A DNA stretch of 64,000 nucleotides from contig JAMJFZ010000711.1 in the NCBI GenBank assembly GCA_026225945.1, forward strand, positions 1,116,001 to 1,180,000, given 5' to 3'. Position numbers and translations under genes: made by a program. Below are positions 32,716 through 44,594 of this stretch, one piece after another. Within the stretch, counting starts at the first letter, position 1, and every line of letters starts with the position of its first letter. The stretch is from Cricetomys ansorgei (Eukaryota > Chordata > Mammalia > Rodentia > Nesomyidae). Below the pieces are notes generated by a model. It had not been told where the DNA came from. It saw only the letters and a list, made by a program, of their open reading frames with translations, and searched no databases.

Positions 32716-34755
32716 GTGATCAAGGATATCACTAAACATCACTGGACACACAGGACAAATTCTTACTCAGAAAAAATAAATAAATGAAGAGTGTTCCAAG
32801 ATTTAGAAACACAGCTTCATATTAAACAATGAAAATCTCCCACTAATACGTAACTACCACATGCTCTCTCCATTTCCATTGTTTATTAAGAACATGCACA
32901 CCCTAGGCTAGTGTCATAACTTTTCAAACAGCATTTTGGCTGCATTTTCTCCCTTCCTTTTATACATTAGAAGTGTGAGTATGGGTAGCCATGTTTTTAT
33001 ATGGCAAACAACACTTCCTTGCAGGAAATAGCTTCTCACCTGCTCCTTGTATTTCTCCTGAATCCTGAACACATGCATGCTCTTGGGATCCAATTCTGGA
33101 ACTATCTGTCTTTATCTCCTGAACAAAACTCCAGTGAAACACAGAAGAGGATAATCTGGCTATAACTGTTTCATTCTGTTTCATATAACTGTTATGGATC
33201 TAAAGAGAATAGCGACACTCTTCCACTATTGCAGACTATTCTGATTCTTCTGACTGTGAACTAACTACTCAGAGTTCTTCTGCTAACTACCCTTTTCTTG
33301 TATAATATCCTCAGGTAATGATAATAATCCTAGTGGCCAAAAATCACAACAGAATAGTAAGCCTTTCCTTCTCGTGTATCTGCTGATATGGAAGAAATAT
33401 TCTCTCAATTATTTCATATCTTTCTTTGGGAAGACACCTGCATGGCATCATTTCAATTAGCTGTAACTCAGTTCAATTGAGGAGAAAACATACCATGTTT
33501 GCCTCAAAAGCTCTGAAACCTTTGTTTCAAACTCCACTCAGTAGTGAAGTGTTTCACAGCAGGGTTAACCACAAAGCAGCAAACAACACAGCACTAAAAT
33601 GCCAGTGATAGGGGTTACGTGACATGATCCTGCATAAAATCACCTAAAAAGTTGGTTTAAATGAATATCATGGGTGGCATTCAAAAGAATCATAGAACCC
33701 AAAGTGCCTGCTTTTCTATCAAGTTCCAAGCTGGTTCCACTATAGCTGCTGTCCCTCAGACATGTGCAATAAACCAACCATACTGGGAACATTGTTTCTT
33801 ACATTTAACTTTTATTTTATCTGACAATAAAGCTCAATGCTTTCATTTCAAATAATGTAGAACCACCATGAACTGGCTTATATAATAAAGAAAGTTTATT
33901 TCCTAATAGCAACTGTAATTTAGAGGACTTCAATTATAGCTCAATTGCTTTGCCGAATGCCTAGTCTTTCCATGGAAAGGATTCTTTTCTGTGCTGAGGC
34001 TCTAGAGCTTATCTACCATTCAGTTCTATCCCTGGCCCCAAATGACATTCTGTTGCTAAAATCCATGAAGCTGTCAGGTCTGTTGTAAATGTGTTTACTG
34101 CTCTCCAATTCTCAAATTTATCTTTAACTGTAACTTGTTATTTCAGCACATTTTAGACCCTCAATAGATAATAAGTATTATTCATTATCCTCCCTCCTTC
34201 TTTGAAGGTGACTGTTCCCCAATGCTAGGAATTCCTATGTCCTGGGTATATAGTGGAAGTAGAGATGGCCACTGCCCAAAAAAGCCACAAAGTCCAATTT
34301 CAGTGGCTTTCTAAGCTTCCCTAGCCTCCTACTTCTACCATCATTCCAACAAACCAACTTTGCAGACCTTGCATTTCCCCGGCGTTGTTAAAGCAAATTT
34401 CATGTTATACTTGTATATTATGTATATAAATGTAACAAGTATAAAAGTAGCCTTATTCAAGTCAAAAGGGGTGTGTGGGAAATATGGCAGGGTAGCAATA
34501 AAGAGGTTTTGTAATTTGGATCAGGATTCACTTATTTGGTCTTATCACAATATTCTCCATTTTAAATTGGAAACAAATGTGGCAAGAAAGATTACACAAA
34601 CTGAAAAATCTCATAAAAGAAATTGCATTGTATTTTATTGAATTCAAGTCTCAAAAATATTTGATGCTGTCTTGAAAATCAATGACAGTGTAAAGCACTG
34701 CTTTTTAAAATAATGTTCATCTGCCATGGGTTAGCTAACTATTTATTTTTTCACT

Positions 34756-34757
<2 letters not shown>

Positions 34758-34817
<60 letters not shown>
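34758..34817. repeat. (AC)n microsatellite
   Basis: About 28 AC units with a single A interruption near the end. Confidence 0.97.
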
Positions 34818-35804
34818 TGCCACAAAGACCTGAATCAGATATGTCTTTTCTTTGAAGAAATGTTGTGGTGAGTATGGAGTTGATTTATTGCTCTATTTGA
34901 GCTATTTGTTTTACTGATGGTCTTTTCTCCCTCAATCCTTCATGGTAAAGCACTGTCAAAGAAAACAAATGACTTGGGCTCTGTTTATTGCGTCAGTGTG
35001 TGGTTTATCTGGACTTCTTCATGTTCTTCCCTTGTGCACATCCAGCAATGTTCTTTCAAGGTCATAAAAAGGATGAGCACATACAACTGGGATAATTGGG
35101 AACAATCCAGGTAAAGATTTTATTGCTGTTGTTGATTCCTTGTGGAGGTGCTTAGGATAAATCCCAAATACTCTCACTCAAGAATTCAGCAGTCTACTAT
35201 GAAGAAGACTGTCTTCAGAGCCTGACCAAGCTGGATGTTGGATGTTGGAAATGTAACAGATAAATTCTCATTTTAAAACCATCTAGTTTAGACAACCACC
35301 TAAGCTGTAATGGCTGATATTTCAAAAATGACACTAAATCTAAATTTCACTCTTAGAGAACAAATCCTTTTATGAACCAGTACCAAGGTTGCGGCCAGTA
35401 AAATGGCATTGAATAACCTTCATATGGACCTTGATACTTACATTCTACATAATAAAATTATCTGAGTTAAAGTTACACCAAACATTCCTTCTGGTTTTCC
35501 AATAACTTCTGAATACTATATTATGGACACGCTTCCCTTAAAATGGCTTATAGGTTAAGCCCAGACTATAAGGTCTATGTCCTTGCCACATCTCTTAACC
35601 CTGGATGTTTGAGTGGCTGCAGCACCTGGGGAAGTCCAGATAGCTGTGTGAAGTGGAAGTACTGCCCCACTAAACCAATGAGAACTCCTTGTGACTCCCA
35701 ACTGAGGCTAAGTTAGGGAACTCAACAGAACGGGAACGTAAAATCTATAGTCAAGTTGCCTGCTCCAATTTCAAATCTTTGGAATAATATTCACCAACTA
35801 TAGG

Positions 35805-36115
35805 AATAGTTGTGTCCTTTCAAAATTCATACATAGAATCTCAATCACAAATGTGATGATATTGGGAAGTGAGGGGTTTGGGGGATCTGGTCAGGTCATA
35901 AAGGAGCATGACATTATGGGGAAAACAAAGTGATCCAGTTTGTCTCTCATCTTCCACAGCTAGAAGGATCATCTACAAATCAGAAAACTGGCCTTCAGCA
36001 GACATTGAACGAGCACACACCTTGAATACAGATTTCCCAGTTTCTAAATCTATGAGAATAAATTTTTAAATAATTAGTGTCATTTTGTTGTAGAAGCAAA
36101 GGGAACTAAAGTATT
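35805..36115 (+). mobile_element. MLT1-type (ERVL-MaLR) LTR
   Basis: 'tagttgtgtcctttcaaaat', 'cacaaatgtgatgatattgg', 'gatctggtcaggtcataaag', 'ttgaatacagatttcccagt' and a polyadenylation signal in 'gagaataaattt' match the MLT1 layout. An old mammalian element. Confidence 0.75.
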
Positions 36116-36227
36116 GATGAAATGACAAAAATTAACTACCTCATAGAGTTAATAAGCAATAAGTCAGCAAAATATAAAGTCATATACGTGTCGATTATTA
36201 TTATTGTAATAAAAATTGCAACTCTAA

Positions 36228-36330
36228 TTTCAGGGGATCTGACACCATCCTCTAACCTCCTTGAGCACCAGGCATGCACATGACCATACATATATGCATG
36301 TAGGCAGAACGCTGATACAAAATAGGAAAT
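36228..36330 (+). mobile_element. B3-type SINE, 3' half
   Basis: 'caggggatctgacaccatcc', 'ttgagcaccaggcatgcaca' and 'catgtaggcagaacgctgat'. The 5' half is missing. Confidence 0.75.
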
Positions 36331-36399
36331 AAGAGGCTTCTATCTAACATCATCATCCTTGCATCTGTTTGCTTATAAATAAAATAGAAATAAAGTTGT

Positions 36400-36475
36400 A
36401 TTTACATACAGTAACATATTTAAAGTGCTTAACCAAGGATCTAACATACAATGAATTCTCATCATGGAGTAATGA
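36400..36475 (+). mobile_element. MIR 3' end fragment
   Basis: 'tttaaagtgcttaaccaagg', 'atctaacatacaatgaattc' and 'tcatcatgg' resemble the MIR tail. Confidence 0.45.
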
Positions 36476-38885
36476 AACTTTGCCCTTTGAATGCTTAGTA
36501 AAAGACAACTTGTTTGCTTATAAAAGTTAGCAGTGCTTTATAAGAAGGAGGTATGTTTTGTAAATTCAGAAGTATGTTTTCTATGGAAGATAGCACCTGG
36601 ATACAGAGAGAGCAAGAAACAGATGTAAAATTTGTCTCCTACCCTAGTCAAAAGGTCTACTTTACCTAACCCAGCACCATAAACCATAGGGGTCTGAAGA
36701 CAGTGAGCTGGAAAAAATCTGAAATTCTATTCCAGTTATAGTCTAGAATTTAAGACTGTAACTTGACTAGACTCCTTTACTTAAGGGAGATGTCAAAAAA
36801 GAAAAAATCAAACTCAGTTTAAAAATAATTATTAAATGATCTATCTGCTATGTATTAACAATTGGAAAGATGATAATTACATTTCCCACATCAGAGTCCT
36901 ATTAATATATGCCTGCATGTGCATGCTAATATGCACAATATGTTTTAGCTGGCAGAGATTACAAAATCCTGACTATTTCTCTTGGACTTTCTAATTCTCA
37001 CAGAGTCTCTCCCCAGGGAAATTTCAGTCACTCCCAGAAAAAATAATTAGCTGAAAGTAGTACAGACTAAATAAATTCTCAAGGAAACAAAACGAGAGAA
37101 ATATTATTTTATTGAATATAAATGGATCTGTCCAAGTTTTATTTCATTGGCAGCAATTCTATTTTTAAAAGAAAATATATTAAGACCAAAGGATTAGAAA
37201 ATGACAATAAACAGATTTTTAAAAGGAAAGAAAGTTCCCTGGCAAGTATTAGAATTTTACCACATGCAAAGAACTTCCCTCTGCAGAGTAGAGGCAGCTG
37301 AGTGGCTTCTCTCCACCTCACTAAAGGGCATGATGGGAGGCCTCAGGTCTAGCTGCCAAGAGGAAGCTGTGGGTGGTGTTTTTGCAGGGTAATTCTTCTT
37401 GGAAAAGTGATTTCTCAAGTCTTCAGGTTCCTGAATGTCATATGATAGGTTATTTTCCAGGGCCTACACTGAAGACTCTGAAGCCAAAAGTGGCTCTCTG
37501 TCATCTACCTGATGATACTCCAAAATATTCCCTGTGCTTTGGGCCTTAACACCTTCCCCTTGGGATAAAATACACAAGACAGCACCGGGACACATACAGA
37601 GTATTTTTCACTGTAAAACTAGTGCTAAGAGCATCCTATTGAAACCCAGAAGAGAGATCCGGGACAAGTTATGCATTCCTGTGGTTTCAGCCCAGCCTAT
37701 TTTGCTGAATCAATTTAAACCTTGTTCTCTCAGTTCAGAAAGCTCACTTTCATAGACAACACTAATAATCTGCAAAGACTGAAAATAACTGTGGTCAGTG
37801 TTCCTGGCCTATGAAATTTAAATGTGAACATAAAAGGGTCCTCAGGAAAATCTAAGACAGTTTAGCCCCCTGAAGTAAGAACAGAGATCTGAAGTCTGAA
37901 AGCAACAGACTTCAGAAGTCTCTAAGAAGAAATGTTGGTATACTTGGTCACTCGCTCCTGGATCCAGGCTCTTCACTCTATTGGACATCTTAATTGTCTC
38001 CCAGCTCGTTTCTCTTTGCCTTCTCTCTCCCCTAGTATTAGAATTCCTCTTGTCCTTGGCTGCATCACAGCTCACCTTCTTCATGTCCACCAACCTCCAA
38101 CCAGGAGATTTTCAGTCCTATACTCTCTATGAGGAAGGTGAAAATTTTTTCCTTTATTGGGAGAAGACACTTAGCATTTCTGTGTGCAGGAGAGGAAGAT
38201 TAAGACTCAAAATCACATCATGAAAGTGTTTGCTCATTTGAACTAAGTGTAAAAAAGCAGACCATGAATAAGGCAAAGGACTGGCCAAAAAGAGCCTGAG
38301 AATTTATTCCTCCCCATTCCTTATGCCTCTCCTTAGCACGCACAGAAAAGCAGCCAAGTTGTTTCAAACTGCCAGCAAGCTTGTCGTGACATCATGTTCT
38401 TCTGACTCTCTAAGGCTCTTTGATTTCTCTCTTAGTTTCCTGACTTTTTATGCCAAAGAAATTCCTACAGCCACAAAACTAAAAATGACTAAAACCCCCA
38501 AATTAAAAAAAAAAAAGCTTCCTTACTCTTTTCCCAGACGATGTCTCTTCTCAGCCTTGTTTGTGACTGCATACATGACTCATTGTTTGCTCATTTGCTC
38601 TCTACTGCTGTTGAGACTTATAGGTCTTCCTCTGAAGTCTTTCTCAGCTCACTGGTTTTTCCCATAAACCAATAACTTGCCTCTGTGCCAGAGGGCAGTA
38701 ATTTCTAACCTCAAAAATACCATCTGGGGGCTTGCAGATGTTAGAGCTAAGCCAAGCAATGAAAGTTTCTGAGTTAACTGATCTTGGTTTTTTCATCCAC
38801 TTCTAGGCTTCTCCAGTTGGTAGATCGTGTAGGCTCCATTATGTAGGCATAGGGAATTCATTCATATATGGGTTTTCTGCTATCT
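36476..38885. other. Unique sequence, no gene seen
   Basis: About 2.4 kb without a firm repeat call. Several short overlapping frames on both strands (37139-38667, up to 114 codons) lack domains and splice context. The longest (38323-38667) includes a Lys run from an A-tract. No gene is called. Confidence 0.45.
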
Positions 38886-38889
38886 TGTT

Positions 38890-39070
38890 TTTGTTTTATT
38901 TTTGATTGACATATAAATGTACGTATTTTGAGACATGATATTTTTATATACATATATATCATGTGATGATCAAATCAGTGGAAGTAGCATATTTATGACT
39001 TTGAAGATTTATTGTTCAGCTGTGTTCATACCGATCTGCTACTCTTCTGGGAACCTCTCCCAGACTGGCA
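38890..39070 (-). mobile_element. L1MA-type 3' UTR, reverse orientation
   Basis: 'tttttgattgacatataaat', 'gagacatgatatttttatat' and 'gtgatgatcaaatcagtgga' correspond to the complement of the mammalian L1 3' UTR. Confidence 0.6.
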
Positions 39071-39650
39071 TTCTCTAGACTCGCTTGGAAAGCTTTCATT
39101 AATCCTTCAGGGATAAGAATAGAGATCCAAAGTGAGTACTATTTAATTCTGAAAAATGTTTTTATGCACACCTGTAGCTTCCAGCATGTAACTCCATCAT
39201 GATACTTGCCACTTTGTGGTTTGTTGGAATATTCTATTAACTGTAGAAAACTTGGAAAATGTAGGGAAAAAAAACAGGAAAAAATTTCAAAATCATCTAT
39301 AACAATATACTAACACCCTTGACCGGCATTCTCTAACCAATTCCATGCACATATACTCATGCTTTTCTCTCTTTTCCTCTTTCACATGCTATTTACACAA
39401 ACATAAGCACAAAACTATCTAAGGAATTTTGTAACTAATTTTCTCTTAGTGCTTAAAAATTAGTGATTATGGTTATTTTCCCTTAACACTCAAAGAGTAA
39501 ACCCTCGGTGGGCAGAAAAATGTGCATGCACACACACATGTGACACTGTGTTTGTGTGTATACATGTCTATTTGTGCTTGTAAAATTAATACATTAATCT
39601 TTTGAATAATATGCAGTACCTTGTTGATAATTATTTATTGAAATAATTTA
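39071..39650. other. Unique sequence, no gene seen
   Basis: No repeat recognised. Short CA-rich and TG-rich patches lie at 39520-39580. Confidence 0.4.
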
Positions 39651-39654
39651 TTAC

Positions 39655-39725
39655 ATGAAAAGAGAAAAAGAAATGAAAGAAGGAAGAGAGAAAAGGAGAG
39701 GAAAGAGGGAGGAGGGGAGGGAATA
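39655..39725. repeat. Polypurine tract (GAAA/GGAG-rich)
   Basis: About 70 bases that are nearly all A and G except isolated T at the edges, a homopurine stretch of irregular order. Confidence 0.85.
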
Positions 39726-39786
39726 TAAATGAACATGAAAGAAGAGAGCAAGAGAAGACAATAAATCATTTCAACAACGCATTTTT

Positions 39787-39948
39787 GTTTTGTTTTGTTT
39801 GTTTGTTTTTGTTTTTCAAGACAGGGTTTCTCTGTTGTAACTATGAGTATCCTGGAATTCAGTCTGTAGACCAGGCTGGTCTCGAACATGCAATGATCTG
39901 CTTGCCTCTGCCTCCTGCGTGCTGAGATTAAAAGCGTGCATCAGGTAG
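39787..39948 (-). mobile_element. B1 SINE, reverse orientation
   Basis: 'tttcaagacagggtttctct', 'tagaccaggctggtctcgaa', 'gcctctgcctcctgcgtgct' and 'gagattaaaagcgtgcatc'. Flanked by a 12-bp target duplication with one mismatch: CAACGCATTTTT at 39775-39786 and CAATGCATTTTT at 39949-39960. Confidence 0.95.
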
Positions 39949-39960
39949 CAATGCATTTTT

Positions 39961-40502
39961 TTTTTAAGGTTAACGATTTTAATATCTTTTCTCCTTTTGT
40001 CATTGAAAGTAAATTTTTCTCTCATAAGATCCATCCTGACACCAGTTTCCCCTCCCTCCTCTCCTCTGAGTTCCCCTCTCCCACTTTACCTCTTCCCCAG
40101 ATCCATGCTCACTCCATTTTCCCTCAGAAAAGAGGAGGCCTCCTAAAGATGTCAGCTAAACACAACACAAGATACAATAAGACAAGGCACAAACCCTCAT
40201 ATGAAAGCTGGACGAGGCAACCCAGTAGAAAGTAAAAGTTTCCAAGAGCAGGCAAAAGAGTCAGAGACACCCCTACTCTGATTGTTCAAAATCCTGCAAA
40301 AACATGAAGCTAATAGCCCTTCTATTTAGGAACAGGATCTGGTGCAGATCCGTGCAGGCTCCATGCTGGCAGCTTCAGTCACTATGAGTCCATATAAGCC
40401 ATGTTAAGTTGATTCAGTAAGCCCTGTTCTGCTGGTTTCCTTCCTCTCCATTGGCTCCTTCAATCTTTCCTCCTCTTCTATGGGGTTATCCAAGCTCTTA
40501 GG
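39961..40502 (-). mobile_element. Lx-like L1 3' UTR, antisense (first piece)
   Basis: Complement text of a muroid L1 3' UTR: 'ctctcataagatccatcctg', 'cagaaaagaggaggcctcct', 'tatgaaagctggacgaggca', 'gcaaaagagtcagagacacc' and 'gtgcaggctccatgctggca'. It is split by the solo LTR that follows and resumes at 40825. The copy at 52490-53090 is of the same subfamily. Confidence 0.88.
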
Positions 40503-40818
40503 TGTAGTAGTATGCTGTTGGGTGGCTCAACAAAGAAAACACCAAGGCAAGCCCTGCCAGACCTCAGCAGAGGGAACCATTATCCTGGCAAAAGCCATAC
40601 TGGACAATGGAACCCTGGGCATCTGAGCTCAGCTGTTTTAATCGACAGAACTCCTCAGGTGTTCTACTGACAACACATGCAGATCCTGAGCAATCAAACA
40701 CCCCCACATAAATCCAACACCTGCAGATAATACAAAACACCAAAAATTAGGCAGCCCCTCACCCAACAGTACATAAAACAATTATTGTAAACATAACTAA
40801 AAAGGAACTTCTACAACA
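40503..40818 (-). mobile_element. Solo LTR, ERVK-type, nested in L1
   Basis: Exactly 316 bp, TG...CA on both strands (minus strand starts TGTTGTAGAAG and ends ACTACTACA). It has a perfect 6-bp target duplication, CTTAGG at 40497-40502 and 40819-40824. An ATTAAA-like polyadenylation signal on the minus strand lies near 40635. Six bases is the ERVK (class II) duplication length. There is no internal sequence, so it formed by LTR-LTR recombination. A diverged relative is at 11438-11732. Confidence 0.95.
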
Positions 40819-40824
40819 CTTAGG

Positions 40825-41000
40825 GACCAAATGGAGACCTCCAGTTTAGACACTTTCTCCACATAATGTCTAATTGTTGGTCTCTGCTCCTGCCCCCATC
40901 TGCTGCCACAAGAAGGCTCTCTGATGATGATTGGGCACAGCACCAATCTATCAGCAATAAGTCTTTAACTTTGGAAGTTGTTGGTGCTCTGGATTTGACT
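40825..41000 (-). mobile_element. Lx-like L1 3' UTR, antisense (second piece)
   Basis: Resumes the L1 interrupted by the solo LTR: 'taattgttggtctctgctcc', 'cccatctgctgccacaagaa' and 'gatgatgattgggcacagca' match the same order seen at 52960-53050. Confidence 0.8.
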
Positions 41001-41009
41001 CTCCCTATA

Positions 41010-41088
41010 GCTATCTGAAATCTACTATTTACATATCAGGAAAGTGAAACTCAGAAGAGTTAAGTGCCCGGCTCAGTGTCAAGCACTT
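41010..41088 (-). mobile_element. MIR fragment, reverse
   Basis: 'atcaggaaagtgaaactcag' and 'aagagttaagtgcccggctc' correspond to the conserved 'gatgaggaaactgaggc' / 'gttaagtaacttgcc' text on the complement of MIR. Confidence 0.5.
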
Positions 41089-41099
41089 TGGAAAAAGAA

Positions 41100-41330
41100 C
41101 TATTTTTTATTTGATGTCTGTATTCTTTGACAGTTTCACACATGTTTATAATGAATTTTAGTCCTTTTCACCTCATCTCCCCTTTCACCCCCCTCTCTTC
41201 CCACTGAAGAACTTCTGTTCTCCAACAAGTACTCCTCATGTTTTTATATCTTTTCACCCCAAGTTAACAGAACTAGGTTTTGGAGGGTTGTTTGTTTGTT
41301 TGTTTGTTTTTTAAATGTTTAAATCTATAA
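41100..41330 (-). mobile_element. L1 3' end, reverse orientation
   Basis: 'tctttgacagtttcacacat', 'gtttataatgaattttagtc' and 'cttttcacctcatctcccct' are the complement of an older Lx-type L1 3' UTR. A (TTTG)5 tract follows at 41290-41310. Confidence 0.7.
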
Positions 41331-41573
41331 ACTGCATATCTAGCCTATCCTTCAAAGCACCAGGAGTAAAAGGCAGTAGGGACCTTCCGCCTGATGTCTG
41401 GATGCCTGGAACCCACTGTGCTAGGTAATTGTTAACTGAATAGAGGAAAAGAAACATAAGTGAGGAAGAAAAAGTAGGCAGAGGTCAGCAACCAAGATCA
41501 GTACCTAGATCCATTTTCTCTCACACCACACTTATCCGAGCCCCTCAAAAAGCCTTGTACTTGTTCTACCCCC

Positions 41574-42114
41574 TGCCAGGGCCGGCCTGGCAAGTCGGAC
41601 AGTACCTGGATGGAGAGTGGGACTGAAGGGTTTTATGAGGAGAGGGGAAAAGAGACGCGAGGGAAAAGAAGTAGGCCAGACACACACAGTATCATGTGCT
41701 CAGATGGAATGGAGCTGAAATTTTATTTTTCCCTCCCATCTTATACCCCTTTCATCAGGGGGCTACGTGCAGCTACAGGGGTTACAACCAAGGTGTTAAT
41801 TACAGGGTGAGACAATGCATAGGTAAAAACATCCTGAATGAGATAGGTATCAAAGCAAGACAACTTCCCTGCTGAGGTGGGATGTTTACCTAGGGGAGAC
41901 AGCCTCTCTCCAGTGGAGTTAGATGCTTAGGACAATAGCTCTCCAGCTAAAGGTTTAGCCAGAGAAGAAGTATCCCTTCAAGGGGCTTTGGCTTCCCTGT
42001 AAACAAGCCGCTCTTGGGCAGTCATTAATTATGACTCAGTTTAGCTCAGAAGATCTCCCGATAGCCAGAGGCTCACAGCAGGGTCTAGGCCCAGAGTCTG
42101 AAGGGCTCACCACA
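41574..42114 (-). mobile_element. Solo LTR of 541 bp, ERVK-type
   Basis: The minus strand starts TGTGGTGAGCCC and ends GGCCCTGGCA. It is flanked by a perfect 6-bp target duplication ACCCCC at 41568-41573 and 42115-42120. On the minus strand, TATAAG (near 41740) is followed by AATAAA (41722-41727), a compact promoter and polyadenylation arrangement. No internal sequence is present. The frame at 41610-41810 lies within it and is not a gene. Confidence 0.93.
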
Positions 42115-42120
42115 ACCCCC

Positions 42121-42910
42121 TTGCAGTCTAGGACCTTGCTGTGCATTCCTCATGAATGCAAATTGTTTATGCTGAACGTGTTTATTGAGTCCTTTAGATC
42201 TTGAAAACCCTTTCCTGGGACAAAAGCCTTTCTACACTTCTTTTCAATCTTTGCCTGTGTCTCATTCTTCTGTTTCTTTCCTTAAGATGTATTCAACACC
42301 TCCGTAACTCTGCAACACTAGAACATTCTTCTCCTGGCCCAGCCTGTGTGGCTCATGCTTTGATTCATTAAAAACAATAATAGTAATTGTACTAGATTCT
42401 GTTGCTGTGGGACTAGTTATCATAAGTGTGAATCTTTTAAGCATCACTGATTTCTTAGGTATTCTCTATTTGTTGGCACAGTGCAGCTGGATTATCCTTT
42501 ATTTATGTTGCATTAGGTACTAGTAACAGCTCTCTTTTAGAGCAAAGCTGATGGACTTCCTGTTTATTGGCAGATTTTTGTTCCATATGGCTGTGGGATT
42601 GTATTGTGGCTCCTGTTTTCTTGTTCCACCATACTCAGCCAGGGTACATTGAATCCCTGTGCTTTGCAGCTCTCTGGTTTCTGCCCTTACCTTCCTCTGC
42701 TGCTTTAAGGGCTTATGTGGTTATATAGCCCCCCTTAGACAAACAAGGGCATTTTGCCTTAAAGTTAACATTTCAATTGTATCTATGAAGTCTCTTTGTT
42801 CCCAAATATAGTGTATTCAAGGACATACACACAAGGTAGGTATGAGGAGTCAAGATTCTGTCTACCACATTGACCATGTTTAGCTCAAGTGTTCTTTCAC
42901 GTTTCATTTA
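42121..42910. other. Unique sequence, no gene seen
   Basis: No repeat recognised with confidence. Confidence 0.4.
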
Positions 42911-42914
42911 TCCC

Positions 42915-43025
42915 TCTGAGTCCATTTCTAGACTATAAACTACATCAGGTCAGAGACTGTATCTATTGAACATGTCAATAAGATGCTGGTGTCAGATTTC
43001 ACTAGCTAATAAATAAGTGTTATTA
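42915..43025 (+). mobile_element. L2/MIR 3' end
   Basis: 'tctagactataaactacatc', 'aggtcagagactgtatctat' and 'ctagctaataaataagtgtt' follow the L2 tail ('ctagactgtaagctcc...caataaatgtt'). Confidence 0.6.
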
Positions 43026-43094
43026 ACTTTCCAGGAATTTTTCTCTTCTCTGGTAAACATAACTATTATTCAGAATTAAGAATTTACAATGAAA

Positions 43095-43259
43095 GATGGG
43101 AGGTGGTGGTGCACGCCTTTAATCCCAGCACTTGGGAAGCAGAGAAAGCAGATCGCTGAGAGCTCAAGGCCAGCCTGGTCTACAGAGTGAGTTCCAGGAC
43201 AGCCAGAGTTACAACAGAGAAACCCTATCTCAAAACAAACAAACAAACAAACAACAGCA
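43095..43259 (+). mobile_element. B1 SINE
   Basis: 'ggtggtgcacgcctttaatc', 'ccagcacttgggaagcagag', 'cctggtctacagagtgagtt' and 'acaacagagaaaccctatct', then an (AAAC)n tail. Target duplication AATGAAA at 43088-43094 and 43260-43266. Confidence 0.95.
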
Positions 43260-43704
43260 AATGAAATAAACTGTATTTTCTAGGATTAAAAAAAAAAAGC
43301 CATAACTCATTAATTGCTACTTTGGTATTAATGTTTATTATAATATTATCTATTCATTTTAACTACCTGTCTATCCTGCTCCCTCTTTATTTCTGTGTTT
43401 TTTGCATAGGTTTCTTCTGTCTAATTCAGTTTGGTCTCATACTTAAGAGTTCAAGTGATCCTACTATTTGAGTCTGCTAAGTAGCTAAAACTACATTTTT
43501 TGGCACTATCTATGGCTTCATGCATTCTCTTCAAACTATTTTTCTTCATTGTTCTTTGTGGCAGAAGTGTTATTTATTGGTGTGAACAACCTCCGTTCTC
43601 AGTGTTATTCTATTATATTGGTATCTTGAAATCAGCCACTGCAGCAGTATTTATCACACAGAAGTAGGCAAACACTAATTGTCCACATTTTTTGTTTAAT
43701 TTAC

Positions 43705-44105
43705 TATACAGACTGCCCTAGCTTACTTTCCATTGCTGTGATAAAGCATTCTTACTCAAAGCAACTTGGGCTAAAAAAAGGATTTATTTGGCTTACACTT
43801 CCAAGTCATAGTCCATTGCTGAAGAAAGTCATGGCAGGAATCTGGTGGAAAAATAATGGAAGCGAAGGCAATGGAGGAGTGCTACTTACTGTCTAGCTCC
43901 TCATGGTTTGCTCAGGTTTCCTTCTTACAGCAGCCAGGATCACCTACCCAAGTTTGGCACTGCCCACAGTGGGCTGAGTTCCCTCCCCCCCGCATCAATC
44001 ATTAATCAAGAAAATGCCCCCCCAGACATGCTAAGTTAATGTAACATTTTCTCAATTGGGCTGCCTCTTTCCAGATGACCGTACCTTGTGTAAAGAGGAC
44101 AAAAT
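43705..44105 (-). mobile_element. MaLR-like rodent LTR repeat, reverse
   Basis: 'cttactttccattgctgtga', 'taaagcattcttactcaaag', 'ccattgctgaagaaagtcat', 'ggcactgcccacagtgggct' and 'tgtaacattttctcaattgg'. Its opening is the complement of the closing part of the element at 28260-28655, so the two belong to one broad family in opposite orientation. Confidence 0.65.
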
Positions 44106-44590
44106 CTAATGCGTACATAGGTTTAAGAAAATAATAATAATAAATGGGTTAACAGTACATATTAAATTAGAAGTAGTCCAAATCTAAGGTTCCTCGCACA
44201 AAAATGTGAGGAAATGTTTCTGGTATGGGAAACCTCTGACTCAGAAAACTTAGTTTGATCTTATCCATTGATTTTTTTAAAACTTATATATTCATAATAG
44301 GTAAATAAGTAAATACAGCTTGCTCAGTCTGTATGGGTTTTTAAAATCAATGAGCAAGATAAAAGTAAGTTGAAGCCGCAGGTGCAACTTCCTTTGTCAA
44401 TAACATAAGCTGTCTTCTTTTTCTGAGATAGATATGCACACAGTACATATCCACATGAACACATGCATACACACTAAATACACACATACACACACACACA
44501 CACACACACGTGCGTTCAACAAAAAGGGAAATATGCTAATGTAAAGAATGTATAGCATATGGTTTACTGTCTGTTGTACATTCAAATCCC
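44106..44590. other. Unique sequence with a (CA)n tract at 44480-44510
   Basis: No gene or interspersed repeat recognised. The CA tract explains the antisense Cys-Val frame. Confidence 0.5.
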
Positions 44591-44594
44591 TATA

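Larger units (their letters stand above)
31725..35800. other. Mostly unique sequence, no gene seen
   Basis: About 4 kb with few recognisable repeats. It contains a local ATTACTAATAGG repeat (32668-32715), a 14-bp perfect inverted repeat (32387-32400 with 32423-32436) and a (CA)n tract (34758-34817). No frame exceeds 93 codons, and none has a domain, a recognisable signal peptide or exon context. Confidence 0.5.
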
